A DNA stretch of 60,672 nucleotides. Origin: Rhodoplanes serenus (GTDB lineage Bacteria; Pseudomonadota; Alphaproteobacteria; Rhizobiales; Xanthobacteraceae). A program made the translations under genes and the position numbers. The DNA lies in contig CAMAWG010000007.1 of assembly GCA_945861855.1 (NCBI GenBank), forward strand, positions 1-60,672, in the 5' to 3' direction. Below, in pieces: positions 43,881 to 52,273 of this stretch. Within the stretch, counting starts at the first letter, position 1. Each line of letters starts with the position of its first letter. The notes under the pieces are model-generated. The model made no database searches and had not been told where the DNA came from. It worked only from the letters and a program-made list of their open reading frames with translations.

Positions 43881-45701
43881 ATGGCCCCGAAATCAAGTCC
43901 CGCCCTCGCCGATCCCGATGTGCACAAGATCGAGCGGCTTTCGATCCCGTACAGCACCAATGCGCCGGCCTTCGGCAGCGATGTGGTCGCCGAGACGCTG
44001 AGCGCGCTCGACATTCCGTATATCGCGCTCAATCCCGGCGCGAGCTATCGCGGGCTGCACGACAGCATCGTCAACTTCCTCGGCAACGAGCAGCCGCAGA
44101 TGCTGCTGTGCCTGCATGAGGAAGCGGCCGTCGCGATCGCGCACGGCTACGCCAAAGTGACCGGCAAGGCGATGGCCGCCGCCGTGCATTCCAACGTCGG
44201 CCTGTTCCACGCCACCATGGCGATCTTCAACGCCTGGTGCGACCGCATGCCGATCCTCATTCTCGGCGCCACCGGCCCGGTCGACGCCATGAAGCGCCGG
44301 CCGTGGATCGACTGGATCCACACCGCCGCGGATCAGGGCGCGATCATTCGCAACTTCTCCAAGTGGGACGACCAGCCGGCGTCGGCCGGCGCCGCCCGCG
44401 AGTCGGTGCTGCGCGCCTACTGGATGGCGAACACCGCGCCGTGCGGGCCGACCTACATCAACCTCGATGCCGAGGTGCAGGAGGGCAAGCTTCCGGCGCC
44501 GCTGCCGCCGATCGACGCCAAGCGTTACATGCCGCAGGTGGTGCAGGGCCCGTCGGCGGATTTGGTCAAGAAGGCGGCCGACATTCTCCTGGCCGCGAAG
44601 AAGCCGCTGATCCTGGCCGGGCGCATGTCGCGGAAGGTCGAGGACTGGAAACGGCGCATCGAACTCGCCGAGGCGATCGACGCGCGTGTTGCCTCCAACC
44701 TTAAGATCGGCGCGGCGTTCCCGACCGATCATCCGCTGCACATCGGCTATCCCGCGACCTTCGCCACCGACGATCTGATCGCCGCGGTGAAGGACGCCGA
44801 TGTGATCCTGAGCCTCGACTGGGTCGACCTTGGCGGCACGTTCAAGGCGATCGGCAGCGTTCCGTCGGCGACCGTCATCCAGGTGTCGCTCGACCAGAAC
44901 CTGCACAACGGCTGGAGCATGGACTACGAGGGTCTGCCGGCGGTGGACCTGTTTATTCCGGCGGAGGCCGACGCGACCGTTGAGGCGCTCGTCGCCGCTG
45001 TCGCGGGCAAGGCCAAGCCGAAGAAGCCGCACCTCGTGCGCGAGCATCCGCTCAAGCCCAAGCCCGCGCCCGAAAGTGAGATGGCTGCGGCCGACATGGC
45101 CAACGTGCTGCGTCACGCGGTCGGCGACCGCACCGCCTGCCTCACCCACGTCTCGCTGTCCTGGCACGGCGAATTCTGGCCGTTCCGCCATCCGCTCGAT
45201 TACATCGGCTCCGACGGCGGCGGCGGTGTCGGCGGCGGACCGGGCATCTCGGTCGGCGCGGCTCTGGCGCTCAAGGGCACCGGACGCCTGCCGATCGCGG
45301 TCTGCGGCGACGGCGACTTCATGATGGGCAACACGGCGGTGTGGACTGCGGCGCACTACCGCATTCCGATCCTGTTCGTCGTGGCGAACAATCGCTCGTT
45401 CTACAACGACGAGGTTCATCAGGAGCGTGTCGCCATCGCCCGCAACCGTCCGGTCGACAACAAGTGGATCGGCCAGCGCATCGCCGATCCTGACATCGAC
45501 ATCGGCATGGTCGCGCGCGGGCAGGGCGCCAAGGGCTTCGGGCCATGCCGCAACGCCGGCGAGTTGGAGAAGGCGCTCAAGGAAGCCATCGCGGTGGTCG
45601 AGGCCGGCGGCGTCGCCGTGGTCGATGCCCGCATCCTCGGCGGCTACAGCCCGGCGACCGCCGCGGCGATGGCCCGCGGCAAGGCCGATCGCGGCACCTG
45701 A
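43881..45701 (+). CDS. ThDP-dependent decarboxylase/synthase (acetolactate synthase family)
   Basis: A 606-residue thiamine diphosphate enzyme. The start at 43881 (MAPKSSPALADP) precedes the family N-terminus; longer frames have no support. The PYR domain has the cofactor-activating Glu80 in LCLHEEAAVAIAHGYA; the C-terminal PP domain has the ThDP/Mg motif GDGDFMMGN ... VVANN. The MKRRPWIDWIHTAADQGAI segment is typical of the benzoylformate decarboxylase/oxalyl-CoA-like branch rather than ilvB. It is followed 12 bp later by an ABC importer, suggesting the imported acid is its substrate. Confidence 0.88.
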   Translation: MAPKSSPALADPDVHKIERLSIPYSTNAPAFGSDVVAETLSALDIPYIALNPGASYRGLHDSIVNFLGNEQPQMLLCLHEEAAVAIAHGYAKVTGKAMAAAVHSNVGLFHATMAIFNAWCDRMPILILGATGPVDAMKRRPWIDWIHTAADQGAIIRNFSKWDDQPASAGAARESVLRAYWMANTAPCGPTYINLDAEVQEGKLPAPLPPIDAKRYMPQVVQGPSADLVKKAADILLAAKKPLILAGRMSRKVEDWKRRIELAEAIDARVASNLKIGAAFPTDHPLHIGYPATFATDDLIAAVKDADVILSLDWVDLGGTFKAIGSVPSATVIQVSLDQNLHNGWSMDYEGLPAVDLFIPAEADATVEALVAAVAGKAKPKKPHLVREHPLKPKPAPESEMAAADMANVLRHAVGDRTACLTHVSLSWHGEFWPFRHPLDYIGSDGGGGVGGGPGISVGAALALKGTGRLPIAVCGDGDFMMGNTAVWTAAHYRIPILFVVANNRSFYNDEVHQERVAIARNRPVDNKWIGQRIADPDIDIGMVARGQGAKGFGPCRNAGELEKALKEAIAVVEAGGVAVVDARILGGYSPATAAAMARGKADRGT

Positions 45702-45713
45702 CATCAACCGGCG

Positions 45714-46553
45714 GTGAGCGTGGCGATGCCTACCGCCGAACCCATCCTGGTTGTCGAGAACATCGTCAAGCGTTTCGAAACGCAGGACGGTGTTCTCACT
45801 GCTGTCGATGACGTGTCGTTCAATGTCATGCCGGGCGAATTCCTATCGGTGATTGGGCCGTCTGGCTGCGGCAAATCCACCCTGTTCAACGTCATGGGTG
45901 GCCTGCTCGACGGATACGAAGGGCGCGTCATGGTCGGCGGCGACACCGTGCGTGGGCCGCACGCCTCGGTCGGCATGATCTTCCAGGAGGAATCGACATT
46001 CCCCTGGCGCACGGTGGTCGACAACGTGGCGTTTCCGCTCGAGATCGCCGGCATGGCGAAGACCGAGCGGATCGAGCGGGCCCGCCATTTCATCGATCTG
46101 GTCGGGCTCGACGGTTTCGAGCGGCGTTATCCGGCGGAGCTGTCCGGCGGCATGCGCCAGCGCGTGTCGATGGCGCGCACGCTCGCCTCCGAGCCCAAGA
46201 TTCTGCTGATGGACGAGCCGTTCGCCGCGCTCGACGAGCAGACCCGGCTTCTGCTCGGCGACAAGGTTCTGCAGATCCAGGAGGAGTTGAAGCAGACCAC
46301 GCTGCTCATCACCCACAACCTGACCGAGGCGGTTCAGCTTTCCGATCGCATCTTGGTGATGACCTATCGCCCCGGCAGGACCAAGCGGATCGTCGAGATC
46401 AAGCTGCCGCGGCCGCGCACCTCCGAGGTCGTCGGCAGCGACGACTTCGGCCGCTATGGCGCGCAGATCTGGGCCGAGCTGCGCGAGGAGGCGAGCAAGG
46501 GCCTCCAGGACGACGAGTCGCGCGTAGCGCGTGACGGCGGCAGGCGCGCATGA
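45714..46553 (+). CDS. ABC importer ATPase (nitrate/sulfonate/taurine type)
   Basis: A 279-residue ATPase from a GTG at 45714 (ATG at 45726 is the alternative). Walker A GPSGCGKST, the Q-loop in FQEESTFPWRT, the ABC signature LSGGMRQRVSMA, Walker B ILLMDEPFAALD and the switch His in LLITHNLTEA are all complete. The style matches SsuB/TauB/NrtD ATPases. It energises the two downstream permeases; the next 199 bp are a repeat block rather than a gene. Confidence 0.92.
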   Translation: MSVAMPTAEPILVVENIVKRFETQDGVLTAVDDVSFNVMPGEFLSVIGPSGCGKSTLFNVMGGLLDGYEGRVMVGGDTVRGPHASVGMIFQEESTFPWRTVVDNVAFPLEIAGMAKTERIERARHFIDLVGLDGFERRYPAELSGGMRQRVSMARTLASEPKILLMDEPFAALDEQTRLLLGDKVLQIQEELKQTTLLITHNLTEAVQLSDRILVMTYRPGRTKRIVEIKLPRPRTSEVVGSDDFGRYGAQIWAELREEASKGLQDDESRVARDGGRRA

Positions 46554-46577
46554 TGACAGTCGCGCCCTATGAGACCT

Positions 46578-46731
46578 CTTGTCCCGGGCGCAGCGTAGCA
46601 CGTAGCGCGATAGCGCGGAGTGATGCGCTGCAGACCCGGGACCGTTCCATATTCGGTATCTGGAACGGCCCCGGATCAGCGGTGCAACACTCCGCTTCGC
46701 TCCGTGCTGCACCGCGTCCGGGGCACGGGTC
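46578..46731. repeat. Dispersed repeat, type C (copy 1), inside the importer operon
   Basis: A GC-rich block with facing arms (GTCCCGGGCGCAGCG ... CCGCGTCCGGGGCAC) and an inner GGACCGTTCC / GGAACGGCCCC pair. It shares the 17-bp string GATGCGCTGCAGACCCG (46622-46638) exactly with a block at 53698-53828. It separates the ATPase and first permease genes of one importer. Confidence 0.7.
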
Positions 46732-46752
46732 CGAAGCTCGCCGGGGACTGAA

Positions 46753-47523
46753 ATGAGCGCGCGCGCGCTGATGAAGCGCCCGGCCGCCCCCTTCGTGTTC
46801 GGGGTCGCCTGCCTGCTGGCGCTGATTGCGCTGATCGAGGTGCTGATCCGGGCGGGCCTGATCAATCCCTTCATCGTGCCAAAGCCCACCGAGATTCTCT
46901 GGAGCTTCGAGCGCATCATCCTCGAGGAAAACGTTCTGCCGCGCTTTCTCCTGACCTGCGGCGAGGCGCTGGCGGCGACCTTGATGCTCAGCGTGACCGG
47001 CATTTCGCTCGGCGTGCTGCTGCATCGCAGCCGTCTCGTCCGGCTCGCCACCGAGACCTGGATCGCGGCGCTGGCCTCGGCGCCGCTGGTTCTAATGTAT
47101 CCGCTGTTCCTGGTGATCTTCGGCCGCAGCGCCTGGACCATCATCATGATCGCCTTCGTCGCCGCCTTGCCGCCGGTGATCCTCAAGACGCTGGAAGGCC
47201 TGTCCGGCACGCGGGCGGTGCTGATCAATGTCGGGCGAAGCTTCAAGCTCACGCCCTCGCAGCTCTACTGGAAAATACTGTTTCCCTCCGCGCTGCCGAC
47301 CATCTTCGTCGGCGTGCGGCTTGGCATGATCTTCGCACTGATCAACATCGTCGGCGTCGAGTTCCTCATCAACTTCGGCGGCCTCGGCCAGCTCGTCAAC
47401 GAGCTCTCCGAACGCTACGACCTGCCCGGAACCTACGCGGCGATCTGCTTCGTGATCCTGGTCAGCGTGATGTTCTTCATCGGCACGGAGCGGATCGAGC
47501 GATGGCTCAGACCGGGCACCTGA
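46753..47523 (+). CDS. ABC importer permease (1)
   Basis: A 256-residue inner-membrane permease with about six hydrophobic segments, the first at FVFGVACLLALIALIEVLI. The cytoplasmic EAA-type loop (NVGRSFKLTPSQLYWKILFP) that docks on the ATPase is clear. It is of the SsuC/TauC class for sulfonates, nitrate or pyrimidine-like ligands. The ATG follows the repeat block. Its 3' end overlaps the second permease by 22 bp. Confidence 0.9.
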   Translation: MSARALMKRPAAPFVFGVACLLALIALIEVLIRAGLINPFIVPKPTEILWSFERIILEENVLPRFLLTCGEALAATLMLSVTGISLGVLLHRSRLVRLATETWIAALASAPLVLMYPLFLVIFGRSAWTIIMIAFVAALPPVILKTLEGLSGTRAVLINVGRSFKLTPSQLYWKILFPSALPTIFVGVRLGMIFALINIVGVEFLINFGGLGQLVNELSERYDLPGTYAAICFVILVSVMFFIGTERIERWLRPGT

Positions 47524-48350
47524 CGGGCGTCCCAGCGCCGGCGGCCGGACCGTGGCTCAGCCCGGTCACGCGGCTGCGCGTCGCGATCCTGCTGACTCTC
47601 CTGGTGACATGGGAGGCGGTGGCCGCTTCGGGGATTCTGCTGCGCGAGGTGGTGCCGTCGGTCGTGGTCATCGGCCGGTCGCTGGCCGAACTCCTGTTTC
47701 ATCCGGACCTGAAGTGGCCGGTCGATATCGGCATGGGCGGCCTGCGGTTCGCCCAGCAGCTCTGGGTTCCGGCGTTCTACTGGCATCTCTATGTGACAGT
47801 GATGGAGGTCGCGACCGCCCTGGTGATCGGCGGGTTCGCGGGCCTAGCGGTCGGCCTGGCGCTCGGCGCCAATCCGTTCCTCAGCAAAGCGTTCGAACGC
47901 TATCTCTACTATCTCGGGCCGACTCCGAAGATCGTGTTCTTCCCGGTCATGATCATGTGGTTCGGCGTGGGACCGGAATCCAAGATCGCGATGGGCACGT
48001 TGTCGTGCTTCTTTCCGATCGTGCTGAGCGCCGCGTCCGGCATGCGGCAGATCGAAGGGGTGCTGATCCGCGTCGGACGCAGCTTCCGCCTCAACACCTG
48101 GCAGATGGTGACGAAGATCTATCTTCCGGCGATGCGCGAGCCGATCGTCAACGGCGTCCGGCTCGGCATGGGCGTCGCCATGATCGGCACGCTGCTCGCC
48201 GAGACCAAGCTCTCCAACAAGGGCGTCGGCTTCATGATCATCGACGCCTACAATACGTTCGACATGCCGCGCATGTATGCGGTGCTGCTGACGCTGTTCG
48301 TGGTCGCCATCGGCGCCAACGCTTTGGTGGGCCGCGCCAGCCGGGGTTAG
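47502..48350 (+). CDS. ABC importer permease (2)
   Basis: A 282-residue inner-membrane permease overlapping the previous gene by 22 bp, so the pair is cotranslated. Hydrophobic segments are seen from LRVAILLTLLVTWEAVA on, and the EAA-type loop reads RVGRSFRLNTWQMVTKIYLP. It is homologous to but diverged from permease 1, so a heterodimeric channel is likely. No binding protein gene follows; the next gene is the convergent L,D-transpeptidase. Confidence 0.9.
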   Translation: MAQTGHLTGVPAPAAGPWLSPVTRLRVAILLTLLVTWEAVAASGILLREVVPSVVVIGRSLAELLFHPDLKWPVDIGMGGLRFAQQLWVPAFYWHLYVTVMEVATALVIGGFAGLAVGLALGANPFLSKAFERYLYYLGPTPKIVFFPVMIMWFGVGPESKIAMGTLSCFFPIVLSAASGMRQIEGVLIRVGRSFRLNTWQMVTKIYLPAMREPIVNGVRLGMGVAMIGTLLAETKLSNKGVGFMIIDAYNTFDMPRMYAVLLTLFVVAIGANALVGRASRG

Positions 48351-48357
48351 GCGTTAT

Positions 48358-50148
48358 TTACCAGGCCCCGTTGCGGTCCGTTGGCTGGTAGGCGCTGCGG
48401 AAATTCTGCGGCGAGCCGGCCGAACCCCAACTGGTATAGCCGGGCGTGGTGCGATAGCCGGCTTCCCTGCGCGCGCCGCCTGCCGCCGATGACATCACCG
48501 GTTTGCTGCTCGAGCTGTAGTTCCGCGCCACCGGCACGTCCGCCACCTTCGGGTCGCCGCGCAGGATGTTCAGCAGGTCGCGGTCCAGCCCGTAGATGTC
48601 GGCGCGGCTCTGGAGCTTACCGGCATCGTCCACGAACGCGGTCTGATAGGTGATGTAGACCGGGATCGGCCTCTTGAAGCTGATGGTGCGCTCGTTCGAC
48701 CCGTACATCGAGCTGATGCGCTTGGCGGTGTACTTGTCCTCCGGCTGCGAGACGCCCGGCAGCACCTCGGCGTATTGATCCGGGTTTTGCACGCGCATGC
48801 AGCCGTGGCTGTAGGCGCGGGCATCGTGTGCGAACAGCTTCTTGTCCGGCGTGTCGTGCTGATAGACGAGGAACTGGTTCGGGAAGTTGAACCGGATGCG
48901 GCCCAGCGCATTGCGCTCGCCCGGCGGCTGGAAGATGCGGATCGAGCCGTCCTTGTTGTGGCCCATCTGCAGCCCGACCCGCGCCAAAGCTCCGGGATCG
49001 CGCGCCAGCGCCGGCAGATATTCGTTGCGGATGATCGAGGGCGGCACGTTCCAGGTCGGATTGACGGTGATATACTTCATCGTCTCGGTCAGCAGCGGCG
49101 TGGCGTGCGAGCCGGGCTTGCCGACGACGATCTTGGTCGACCAAATCGACTTGCCGTTCTGCACGACCTTCAAGGTGTAGTCCGGCACGTTGACCATCAC
49201 ATAGGTCGCGCCGATATCGTGCGGCATCCAGCGCCAACGCTCCATGTTGGCGAGGATAGCGTCGATCGTCGCGGCCTTCGATTTGACCTCGTTCGATTTG
49301 ATTTGGGGAGCCTTTGCTTCGTCGGACTTGCGGGCGCCCTTCTTCGATGGCTTCTTTGTTTCCGTTTTGGCTTCCTTGGGCGCGGCCTTCGCTTCGGGCT
49401 GCGCTTCCTTGGCGGTGCGGGCCGCGGCGAGCTCGGCCTTGAGCGCCTTGTATCCCGGCGCCTGCGGATGGAACGCATCGAGCGACGCTTTCACGTCCGC
49501 GCTCTCGGCGAGCTTGCCGAGAACATCGGCCGCGCTCGGCGCCTTCTGGTCGAAATAGACGGCGCCGCTCACCCGCGAAAACGCCACGCGCCCAATGCTG
49601 GCGTGACGCGCGAAGGTCACCACCGAATTCGTCATCGCCAGCTCTTCGACGGCGAGCTTGGCCGGATCGGCATTGCCGAAGCCTGGCGCCGGATAGTCCG
49701 CCGGATCGAGGCCGTCGGCCGCCACGTCTTTCAGGAATGCCGCAGCCTGTTCCGCGCGCGGGGCGGGCTTTCCGGCGGCAATCCAAAGCGGCGCGAAATT
49801 GCGGGCGCGGTAGAACGCCAGCACGCCCGCACGGTCCTGCTCCTTGGGCACGAACTGCTGGAGTTTGTTCTCCACGAGATCCTTGAGCCGTTCCGTGATC
49901 GCTGTGTTTTCGGCAGCCAGCGCGGGCGCCGCTTGCCCGGAGGGCGGGGCCTGCTCGGACGGAACAGCCTTTTCGATCGGCTTGGCCTGCTCGGCGTCCT
50001 TGGAGAACACCAGACCGTCCGTGGTCGTAGTCTCCGGCGGTGCGACCGTCGTGGCGGCGACGGGAATGCTCTCCACTCCGGCATGGGCTTGGCCGGAGAG
50101 CGTTAACGCCAGGGCCACCGCGGAGGTGGCCAGCAGAAGCTTGCGCAT
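48358..50148 (-). CDS. L,D-transpeptidase (YkuD/YcbB type)
   Basis: A 596-residue periplasmic peptidoglycan cross-linking enzyme. The start at 50148 opens a signal peptide (MRKLLLATSAVALALTLSGQAHA). The catalytic motif YSHGCMRV has His448, Gly449 and the nucleophile Cys450. Upstream is a peptidoglycan-binding-like scaffold (FYRARNFAPLWIAAG region), and a long Lys/Ala/Glu-rich low-complexity insert lies near residues 260-305. YcbB-type enzymes make 3-3 cross-links, which are abundant in Rhizobiales. The low-complexity insert is unusual and may be a flexible spacer. Confidence 0.9.
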   Translation of the reverse strand: MRKLLLATSAVALALTLSGQAHAGVESIPVAATTVAPPETTTTDGLVFSKDAEQAKPIEKAVPSEQAPPSGQAAPALAAENTAITERLKDLVENKLQQFVPKEQDRAGVLAFYRARNFAPLWIAAGKPAPRAEQAAAFLKDVAADGLDPADYPAPGFGNADPAKLAVEELAMTNSVVTFARHASIGRVAFSRVSGAVYFDQKAPSAADVLGKLAESADVKASLDAFHPQAPGYKALKAELAAARTAKEAQPEAKAAPKEAKTETKKPSKKGARKSDEAKAPQIKSNEVKSKAATIDAILANMERWRWMPHDIGATYVMVNVPDYTLKVVQNGKSIWSTKIVVGKPGSHATPLLTETMKYITVNPTWNVPPSIIRNEYLPALARDPGALARVGLQMGHNKDGSIRIFQPPGERNALGRIRFNFPNQFLVYQHDTPDKKLFAHDARAYSHGCMRVQNPDQYAEVLPGVSQPEDKYTAKRISSMYGSNERTISFKRPIPVYITYQTAFVDDAGKLQSRADIYGLDRDLLNILRGDPKVADVPVARNYSSSSKPVMSSAAGGARREAGYRTTPGYTSWGSAGSPQNFRSAYQPTDRNGAW

Positions 50149-50353
50149 AAAAATGGTTCCTTGATTGCCCAATTCAACTCAATTGCCCACGGAATGTTCC
50201 TGTGGCCGCAGATATTTGCGAGCGTAGCCATCGGCGGCTGCGCGCAGGTTTGAGCTTCAATGGGGCCGAATTTTCGGACGCGTCATTTACCATTGCGGCC
50301 AAGGCAAGGCGGACGCATCGACGAGAGCGTTCCGCCATAGGCGCAACTGAAGG

Positions 50354-50629
50354 TTATCGCTTAGCCGCTCGCGGCTCGCGCGCGACGAAGTTGACGCCGA
50401 TCTCGCCGCCGAGGCGCCAGACCACCTGGCACTCGTGCCGGACGCCGTGCTCGCCGGAGATCAGGAGATCGAACCGGTCGGGTACGTCCACCCCGTCGGC
50501 AAACAGCCGCGCGCCCCGCTTCGAGATGTCGGTGATCATGCAGTCGCGCGGCAGCGCGCCGGAATCGGTCTGGAATTTGGCGATCCGGTTGATGGTGTAG
50601 CGGCGGTGCTGGCGGCGTTCGTCGGACAT
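50354..50629 (-). CDS. PilZ domain protein
   Basis: A 91-residue single-domain PilZ protein, a presumed cyclic-di-GMP receptor. The N-terminal arginine motif is in RRQHRRYTI, and the second motif DISKRGARL is the DxSxxG type. It is followed by the beta-barrel strands ending IGVNFVA. Stand-alone PilZ proteins adjust motility or exopolysaccharide. It is on the same strand as the L,D-transpeptidase but about 200 bp upstream of it, and is probably independent. Confidence 0.85.
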   Translation of the reverse strand: MSDERRQHRRYTINRIAKFQTDSGALPRDCMITDISKRGARLFADGVDVPDRFDLLISGEHGVRHECQVVWRLGGEIGVNFVAREPRAAKR

Positions 50630-50742
50630 GAGGCTCTGCCCAGGGTGTCGGAGCCTGGGTGATAATCCGCAACCTTGAAACAGCCGGCTAAAAATCCTCG
50701 GTCATATTGATTCGAATTGATCGGTTTGGCGCTTCGCGTTTG

Positions 50743-51546
50743 CTAGCGCTGCTTCTTGATGCCGCGCACCGCGGGCTTGGATGCCTTCTTGGATTTCGCC
50801 TTCGGTGCGCCGGCCGGATACTCGCCGGCTTTCTTCAGCCGCACCGACCAGTACTCCCAGGCGCGCGCCTGCGGCCGCGGCTGCAGGTTGCGGTCCCAAG
50901 CCATCTTCGCCTCGCCCGGCGTGAGCGGGCTCAACGCATGGCCTTGCGCCTTGCACATCAATTGAAGCTCGGCGTTGCGGACGCTGTAGATGCAGCGGAA
51001 CACCAGCTCGGTGAGGTTCTTCGCCGCCACCGTTGCGCCGTGCCGGCGCATCAGCACGAGCCAATAGGGCCCGAGCGCCTTGGCAAGCGAGCGGCCTTCC
51101 TCCGGCTTGAGCACCAGCAGGTTCGTGTCGCCGAACTCGTCGCGTGAGTCCCAGAACGGCACCTTCTCGCCGATCTGCGCGCCCATGTGATAGAGCGGCA
51201 AAAGCTCTTCGCCGGAGTTGCAGAACGGCAGGAACGCCATGGCGTGATGATGCGCGACCGCGTTGACGTCCGGCCGCGCCTTGTAGATTTCGCCGTGGAT
51301 CACGAGCTCGCCATAGCCGCGGATGCCCGGAGGCATCGGCGTTACCGGCTCGCTGTCGAGCGTGTATTCGTAGATGTCGGAGGCCTCGACAACTTCGGGC
51401 GAGCGCGAGCGCGAGATCAGATAGCGGTTCGGCTTCGTCGGATGGCGCATGCTGACGTGCCCGAACGCATCGATGATGCCCTCGTAGGACACGACGCGGT
51501 TGGCCACCGCGAGATCGTGCCGCGCCTGGGCGAGTGGGTCTGGCAT
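50743..51546 (-). CDS. Class II aldolase/adducin family protein (2), Lys-rich tail
   Basis: A 267-residue aldolase-fold protein. The start at 51546 avoids a longer frame that runs into a palindromic repeat. Zinc ligands are His99 and His101 in VAHHHAMAF and His169 in LMRRHGATV, with Glu80 as likely acid/base. It is a diverged paralogue of the protein at 29776-30495. The C-terminal 40 residues are Lys/Ala/Pro-rich (KSKKASKPAV), an extension not expected for the fold. Confidence 0.85.
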   Translation of the reverse strand: MPDPLAQARHDLAVANRVVSYEGIIDAFGHVSMRHPTKPNRYLISRSRSPEVVEASDIYEYTLDSEPVTPMPPGIRGYGELVIHGEIYKARPDVNAVAHHHAMAFLPFCNSGEELLPLYHMGAQIGEKVPFWDSRDEFGDTNLLVLKPEEGRSLAKALGPYWLVLMRRHGATVAAKNLTELVFRCIYSVRNAELQLMCKAQGHALSPLTPGEAKMAWDRNLQPRPQARAWEYWSVRLKKAGEYPAGAPKAKSKKASKPAVRGIKKQR

Positions 51547-51573
51547 GCTTTCCCTCCTGATGACTCTGCTTTC

Positions 51574-51654
51574 GTCATGGCCGGGCTTGTCCCGGCCATC
51601 CACGCCTTATTTTTCGCCAAGACGTGGATGCCCGGCACAAGGCCGGGCATGACG
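51574..51654. repeat. Dispersed palindromic repeat, type A (copy 4)
   Basis: GTCATGGCCGGGCTTGTCCC with the facing GGCACAAGGCCGGGCATGAC arm, and an inner AAGACGTGGATGCCCGG strand matching CCACGCCTT. It is nearly identical to the copy at 11722-11808. It lies between the class II aldolase and DoxX genes. Confidence 0.75.
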
Positions 51655-51667
51655 TTGAAACGGTAGC

Positions 51668-52144
51668 TCAAAACTCAAATCCCAGCAGCAGACGGTCGAG
51701 CGAGATCGCGCCGCCGCCGTTGATCAGAAAATACAACGCGCCGATCGCCCACATCGCGGGATATTCGATGCCCATCTTGTTCCAGAAATAGCCGTCGTAT
51801 TTGGCGTGGTCGTAAGCTGACAGCGCCAGCAGCGCAAACAGCGGCAGCGCCATCGGCCGGGTGAACAGGCCGAGCGCCACGCAGGGCGCGGCGACGAACT
51901 GCGTCAGCACCGTGCCATAGGCCCAGAACCAGCCGGGCCGGAAGCCCTTGCGGTCGTAGAGCGCCGCGACCGCCGGCACGCTGCTGATCGGCCCGCCGGT
52001 GCCCTTGAAGTAGCCGAGACACATGCGAAGGCCGTGCGGCACCATCGCCATCCCGACCGCGAAGCGCAGCAGCGCCTCGACCCACGGCGCCAGCGCCGCA
52101 TAGACGGCGCCGAGCGCGGGCACGAGCAGCGGGGTCTGGTTCAT
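51668..52144 (-). CDS. DoxX family membrane protein
   Basis: A 158-residue integral membrane protein with four hydrophobic segments, the family layout of DoxX (LLRFAVGMAMVPHGLRM near residue 25, then a loop with the conserved GGP, and two C-terminal helices). DoxX proteins accompany oxidoreductases and thiosulfate:quinone oxidoreductase subunits. It lies 129 bp downstream of the LLM monooxygenase gene; a functional link is possible but not shown. Confidence 0.82.
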   Translation of the reverse strand: MNQTPLLVPALGAVYAALAPWVEALLRFAVGMAMVPHGLRMCLGYFKGTGGPISSVPAVAALYDRKGFRPGWFWAYGTVLTQFVAAPCVALGLFTRPMALPLFALLALSAYDHAKYDGYFWNKMGIEYPAMWAIGALYFLINGGGAISLDRLLLGFEF

Positions 52145-52161
52145 GCGAGGGCGCTCGCTCC

Positions 52162-52260
52162 GCCCTCATCCTGAGGAGGCCGCGAAGCGGCCGTCTCGAA
52201 GGATGCGGGCGGCCTCATGGTTCGAGACGCACGCTTCGCGTGCTCCTCACCATGAGGCCG
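52162..52260. repeat. Dispersed palindromic repeat, type D
   Basis: CCCTCATCCTGAGGAGGCCG ... GTCTCGAAGGATG faces CATGGTTCGAGACGC ... GCTCCTCACCATGAGG, with an inner GGCCGCGAAGCGGCC hairpin. It fills most of the gap between DoxX and the LLM monooxygenase. It is a common alphaproteobacterial intergenic palindrome. Confidence 0.72.
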
Positions 52261-52273
52261 TCGTGGTCGCGTG

